From: Tetracentron sinense
Lineage: Eukaryota > Streptophyta > Magnoliopsida > Trochodendrales > Trochodendraceae
Length of the DNA stretch: 64,000 nt
Direction of reading: 5' to 3'
Assembly (NCBI GenBank): GCA_015143295.1
Contig: CM026574.1
Location: 13,704,938 to 13,768,937, forward strand
The translations under genes were made by a program, and so were the position numbers. Positions 60,112 through 64,000 of the stretch are shown piece after piece. Below the pieces are notes generated by a model, which worked only from the letters and a program-made list of their open reading frames with translations, ran no database searches and was not told the DNA's origin. The number at the start of each line of letters is the position of its first letter. Position 1 is the stretch's first letter.

Positions 60112-60240
60112 GACAGATTCATATCTACATCCATATCCACATCAATATCCATATCCATATCCATATCTATACATTCCACATCCACATTCATATCCATATC
60201 CACATCCACATCCATATCTATACATTCTACATCCACAACT
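60112..60240. repeat. Hexamer minisatellite (ccatat/ccacat)
   Basis: Tandem 'tccatatccacatccatatc' words; the plus-strand ORF of Ser-Ile-Ser-Thr repeats here is only the translation of it. Confidence 0.9.
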
Positions 60241-60245
60241 ATAAG

Positions 60246-60464
60246 TTAAATTAAATTTCCTTTGTAAATCTCCTTTTGCCTCTGATAAACAACATTGTCA
60301 TGTTCAGCAAGCAAACACAACTCCCTCACAATAGCCTTGTCTTCGGGTGCATATTTACGGGCCTTAAGAAGGTCTTCCTGAGTAGCATCTGTCTGCCCGA
60401 GTTCTCCTCTAGCTTTTCCTCATCTGAATAGTGCTTTGACATTGTTCTCATCCTCCGCTAGTAC
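60246..60464 (-). pseudogene. Captured FKBP42/TWISTED DWARF1 TPR exon with a stop
   Basis: Minus strand: the acceptor TTGGCTTTCAG is followed by VLAEDENNVKALFR, stop (60420-60422), GKARGELGQTDATQEDLLKA, RKYAPEDKAIVRELCLLAEH and VYQRQKEIYKG, then a stop at 60246. This matches the third TPR and following helix of plant FKBP42 (TWD1), the immunophilin that binds ABCB auxin transporters and HSP90. The intact acceptor shows copying from genomic DNA. The in-frame TGA (probably from CGA) prevents function. Confidence 0.85.
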
Positions 60465-60879
60465 CTGAAAGCCAAGCATTCAATTTCCTAGAATGAAGAT
60501 TTGATAGTGCATAACAAATGGGCTGAAAATGGAATCGAAAAATATTTACTTCTTCCTAAGTGGCATATGGTAAACCGGCATTCAAGTCCTTTTGTGGGTA
60601 CTGGAAATTAACATAGGAGACATCCAAACGCATGGAAACCATACGAGAAGTTTATGTACATTAAACATGTAACCGCTGCATTTTAGGCTGTACATGCAAA
60701 AAACATCTAGGTTTCCCAAAGGATAAAATGTAAAACGATTTAAGGTCAAAGGTGTAATATTATGAAAAATGTATAATGAAATCAGTAAAACAATACAATA
60801 AAATCGGAAAAAAGGAACATAAAAAAACTGAGAGAACATGCAGGATGATGAATTTAAGAGTTCATCTTAAATGAAAAAA

Positions 60880-61020
60880 AAAAACTGCATATCAGATACG
60901 TGGTCAACCAAATCAACTCCAACATACTCATTCTGAGAATGACCTGTTGAATGTGGCATAGCCCAAAAGAATTTAGCTTCTAAATCTACGGTTGAAACTT
61001 GAACCACCATAATAATAAAA
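60880..61020 (-). pseudogene. Possible exon fragment, unidentified
   Basis: A minus-strand open stretch reads VDLEAKFFWAMPHSTGHSQN then EYVGVDLVDHVSDMQ. It is protein-like but no family was recognised. It may be another captured exon in the CACTA-like element. Confidence 0.22.
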
Positions 61021-61287
61021 GGGTTATAAATAGAGAAGAAATTCACTTTTGGTTCTTCATTTTACTTGATAGGTTATGTGATACAAATACATAGGAGATG
61101 TATTAATTAAGATGAGCCATTTAATAGGTATCCCTATCAAAGAGATATTGTAGTTTTACCACAATATTCCAAAAATTCACCTACAATAAAAATTGAGTTT
61201 TGAGAGTTATAAGGGAAACTGTATGTGATAAAGTGTTACCAAAAAATATAATAAGATATTTTTTACTGAAAATATCATATTCCATAA

Positions 61288-61405
61288 ATTTAGTGTGTTG
61301 ATTTAAATCAACACACTAAATATTTTTAAGCTACTTTAAAAAATATATACTTGATGTCAACACACTAAATATTTTTAAGCTACTTTAAAAAATATATACT
61401 TGATG
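61288..61405. repeat. Perfect 34-bp palindrome joined to a 49-bp tandem duplication
   Basis: 61288-61321 (half-site atttagtgtgttgattt and its complement) is a perfect palindrome with no loop. Its right half starts the first of two near-identical 49-bp copies (61309-61357 and 61358-61405, caacacactaaatattttta...). Confidence 0.92.
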
Positions 61406-62784
61406 CTCATATTCCGTGGTCGTTAATTCAACTATATGTCTTAGTAATATGTACCCAGAGAACAATAGGCATGACTGATGAAAATATTCCCAAAATTGAG
61501 TGTGCACGGGTGAATGAAACATGCTTCGGGATTATGCACTCCCAAACTATCCACACGGACAATTCAAGAATCATTTGCAGACTAAGACTCCTCTTGACAT
61601 ACAGGTCGGATCAGTTGTTAGAGGTAATGTAATCCACGTAGGAACTACACATCGTCTACAACAAATCCGTCCATAGTTATGGTAAGAGAGACACTTATCC
61701 GACAATGATTCTTGAACGAGAGATCTAAGTTTCAATGCATGCACATTCACAATGACCTCGAGGGATGCAGGAATCAAATACATTCCGTTTTTGGGAATTT
61801 ATTATCGTATTGAGAGGGAAATATTTTTGTGGATGAAGTTGAGCAATCCCATTTGAATAGACATCCATCACTAATACTTGAACTAAAAATCCACTAATAT
61901 TTTTTTGGAAAAGGGTTTTTATAGACTTACCATTCTTTATAGAAAAACATGGACTAGAACCATACATACTTGCAAAACTAAGAAGTTCCGATAACTCTAC
62001 CTCCATAATCACCCTTCTACCAACCCAAGCACACATACAAACTTCGTCCCCATCACCCCAGTCCCTCAAACCATACACACATGAACTCGACCAACCAATA
62101 TACGTAACCAACACAATAAAATGTAGAACTGTATCCCCTAAAATGCAGCAATAAAAAGGAGACAAAACTTGAGATTTCTTAACCTAGGCTAGCTGGACAC
62201 AAACTCAGCATCATCTGAGCAACATAATGCAACTACAATAACAACTCTTCTCGATTGTTAGATTTATAATGAAGAAGTTAAGATATATAAACCTCTCCCA
62301 AGCAATATATCTAAAAAACCTTTATCAGAGATACCCAATTCGCCTATACAGAAGCAAATCTTAAGTTTCTTGTTTAACATGTAGAAAATCGTAGAGAAAT
62401 AGAATATATGAAACCAACGAAAATGTAATGATGATATTGAACCACCAACTATAAGATCATTCAATCAAACAAGAAATGACAATGATATTTACTAAAATTC
62501 TAGGGTTTCACTCCAATAACATCACAAGTAATACCAAACCATACCGATTAAGTTACAAAGAGAAAGAGAGTAACAAGAACAGATCTATGAATGAATTTCT
62601 ATTGCTATTCAATCAAAGGTTAATGCATGATTCTCCCATAATCACCCTAAACGAGATTATAGAAACACACAACCAAGTTTCATAATCGCTTATGACAGTC
62701 CAACTAAACATTTATAAATCTTGCATAAATAACCCATAGAGCTAAATAAGGTGAAAAAATAAATAAATGAAAGAATAAACTCAC
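61406..62784. other. CACTA-like element interior, no gene recognised
   Basis: The 146-codon minus-strand ORF at 61725-62165 shows no domain or signal I recognise; it could be intron or chance. Possible intron of captured sequence. Confidence 0.4.
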
Positions 62785-62904
62785 CTGATTGTCTCCACGG
62801 TAATTGTAACCCTTTGCTTGCCGATCTTTCCACTCAATACTGCAATCGATATCCTCAATGACCAGTACTGATCTATTTTCCGTAGAGAGTAGCAAATTCC
62901 ACAA
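62785..62904 (-). pseudogene. Captured BCS1-type AAA-ATPase exon fragment
   Basis: Minus strand: WNLLLSTENRSVLVIEDIDC, SIEWKDRQAKGYNYRGDNQ, then donor GTGAGT at 62784. This is the Walker B region (VLVIEDIDCS) of plant AAA-ATPases of the BCS1/ASD family, ending just before the VTLSGLLNFIDGLW segment. The Walker A exon and the rest are not found nearby, so it is a fragment. The fragment itself has no stop. Confidence 0.83.
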
Positions 62905-63017
62905 AAAAAATCAGCAGTCAATGATGGGTGTGGACTTGGTGGCGCTGATCAATCCTGCACAAAATCCAAAGTTAGAGAGAATAGAGTAGAGAGCAAAGGG
63001 AGCAAGAGAGGCACAAT

Positions 63018-63110
63018 GGAGAGAGAGAGAGAGAGCGAATAGAGAGAGAGAGAGAGAGGGAGCGAGACATAGTAGCTAGGAGAGAGAGAGATAGAGAGCG
63101 AGAGAGACAT
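63018..63110. repeat. GA microsatellite
   Basis: Several (GA)n runs (63020-63038, 63042-63057, 63081-63105) within purine-rich sequence that might derive from a captured 5' leader, read as CT-rich on the minus strand. Confidence 0.85.
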
Positions 63111-63273
63111 CAGAGGGTACCAACTTGAGAATGAGGTCGGAGTTGGTGGTCGGAACTGGTCGGCGTTGGTGGGGAGGGCGGAGACGAGAGAAGGAGAGAG
63201 AGATAGAGCAGAGGAAAAAAGTTCAGGGAAAATACGATTTTCGCGGGTTAGGGATTAAGTAAACTAATATAAC

Positions 63274-64000
63274 TGTCAGCACCCTATTTTTACACCCCCT
63301 TAACCGTGGTTAATTAATTTAGCTATGGTCCAAACCCTAGATCAACCCTAGTTCCAAACCCTAGTTAACCCTAAGCTTAACCCTAGGTAGCCCTAGCCTA
63401 ACCTTAGTAAGCCCTAGGTATACCCAAGGCCCAAGCCCATTTGACCAAACTTATACCTAGACAACTCAATCAAACCCAATTACCTAATTTTATTACCCAA
63501 CCCAAGTAGTCAAGCCCAAATACCCAATCACCCAATTGCCTAAGCCAAAGCCTATTTCCATAGCCCAAGCCCAAATGTCATAGTCAAAGTCCAATAATCA
63601 TAACCCATGACCCATCTACTAATAACCCATGATCCATAAGACCTAATCCACATATCCATATCCACCTACCCTATATCCTACAACCCATACCTATATAACC
63701 CATAGTTCACTCAACCCACCAACTCTCTTACACCTCTCTTACATCAACCCATACCTATATAACCCATAGTTCACTCAACCCACCAACTCTCTTACACCTC
63801 TCTTACATCAACCCATACCTATATAACTCATAGTTCACTCAACCCACCAACTCTCTTACACTCCTTACAACACTCAATCTATCAACTCACCTTACAACAC
63901 TCAAGTCTTTACCCACTAGCTCCTTTTATCCCCCATGTAAAAGACACAACCCAACCTCTTAGTTTTCCTATAAATACCAATCCCTTAGCCCCTTAGATCC
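63274..64000 (+). mobile_element. Start of a Tat/Ogre-like LTR, plus orientation, cut by the window end
   Basis: Starts TGTCAGCACCCTATTTTTAC and resembles the 1067-3372 solo LTR read on its own sense strand: cccaattgcctaagccaaag-like words, 'ataacccatgacccatctac', and a TATA-like CCTATAAATACC at about 63968. Whether it is a solo LTR or part of a full element cannot be seen. Confidence 0.85.
63681..63865. repeat. 64-bp tandem repeat in the LTR, three copies
   Basis: 'caacccatacctatataac' recurs at 63681, 63745 and 63809, exactly 64 bp apart, just upstream of the LTR's TATA-like box. Confidence 0.9.

Larger units (their letters stand above)
59589..63273. mobile_element. CACTA-like transposon with captured exons (right end not seen)
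   Basis: The left end CATTACAAGAAAACAACCGC is a C-to-T variant of the plant CACTACAAGAAAA terminus. It is followed by about 400 bp of short inverted subterminal repeats (ttccgtgtctaatgataata / tattagacacggaaat), as in CACTA elements. No transposase is visible. The interior holds relic exons of FKBP42 and an AAA-ATPase, both on the minus strand. The matching right end is absent before the LTR that starts at 63274, so that LTR probably cut into the element, or the element extends past the window. Confidence 0.65.

Noticed and set aside
60052..60249. Plus-strand ORF rich in Ser-Ile-Ser-Thr
   Set aside because: It is the translation of a hexamer minisatellite.
61725..62165. 146-codon minus-strand ORF as a gene
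   Set aside because: No recognisable domain, no link to the flanking captured exons, and located in the non-coding interior of the CACTA-like element.

Overview
This window is nuclear DNA from a flowering plant. The signs are a U-box/ARM E3 ligase gene of plant type, an IDA-type peptide hormone precursor, plant Ty1/copia and Ty3/gypsy (Tat/Ogre-like) LTR elements, Helitrons, a TRIM, MITEs with plant-type ends, and relic exons of plant genes that keep their intron borders. The species cannot be fixed from the sequence; a dicot or early-diverging angiosperm is more likely than a grass. Only two genes look intact: an intronless PUB27/28-like U-box E3 ligase (26279-27520, minus) and an IDA-LIKE precursor (49611-49841, plus).

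Layout. 1-5.05 kb: decayed copia pol and 3' LTR; pol is split inside its RT catalytic box by a 2.3-kb solo LTR (1067-3372, 5-bp duplication TTGAT). 5.05-8.68 kb: old repeats, possible decayed exons and a copia LTR remnant. 8.68-20.67 kb: a 12-kb non-autonomous Tat/Ogre-like element in minus orientation (duplication TGCAT), with ~2.8-kb LTRs, a gag with only in-frame stops, no pol, and two tandem arrays in its 3' untranslated part; the second array is a 46-bp monomer arranged as a ~139-bp higher-order repeat. 20.68-23.05 kb: copia RT/RNaseH relic and LTR. 23-31 kb: SINE-like repeat, MITE, the U-box gene and its promoter region. 31.1-32.0 kb: a complete TRIM. 32.25-35.36 kb: a minus-orientation Helitron carrying a two-exon beta-tubulin fragment and a 313-bp tandem array. 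35.6-41.6 kb: fold-back and hAT-like elements, SINE-like repeats and MITEs. 41.86-44.86 kb: a second Tat-type solo LTR. 44.93-45.96 kb: hAT-type element with a perfect 8-bp duplication. 46-49.3 kb: MITEs, a Harbinger-like element and a fold-back copy whose right arm lies in the IDL promoter. 51-57 kb: four more MITE/Helitron units and tandem repeats. 58.36-58.54 kb: an orphan BUD31/G10 exon. 59.59 to at least 63.27 kb: a CACTA-like element containing relic exons of FKBP42/TWISTED DWARF1 and a BCS1-type AAA-ATPase. 63.27-64 kb: the start of a third Tat-type LTR.

The most notable themes are gene-fragment capture by two different transposon types (Helitron and CACTA-like), a dispersed fold-back repeat whose arms carry CACGTG next to TTGAC and which sits upstream of both intact genes, and a strong bias of the coding damage in retroelements toward nonsense point changes rather than indels. 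I see no prokaryote-type system, CRISPR array, rRNA or functional tRNA gene. All family calls are by eye from motifs and termini; no searches were run.
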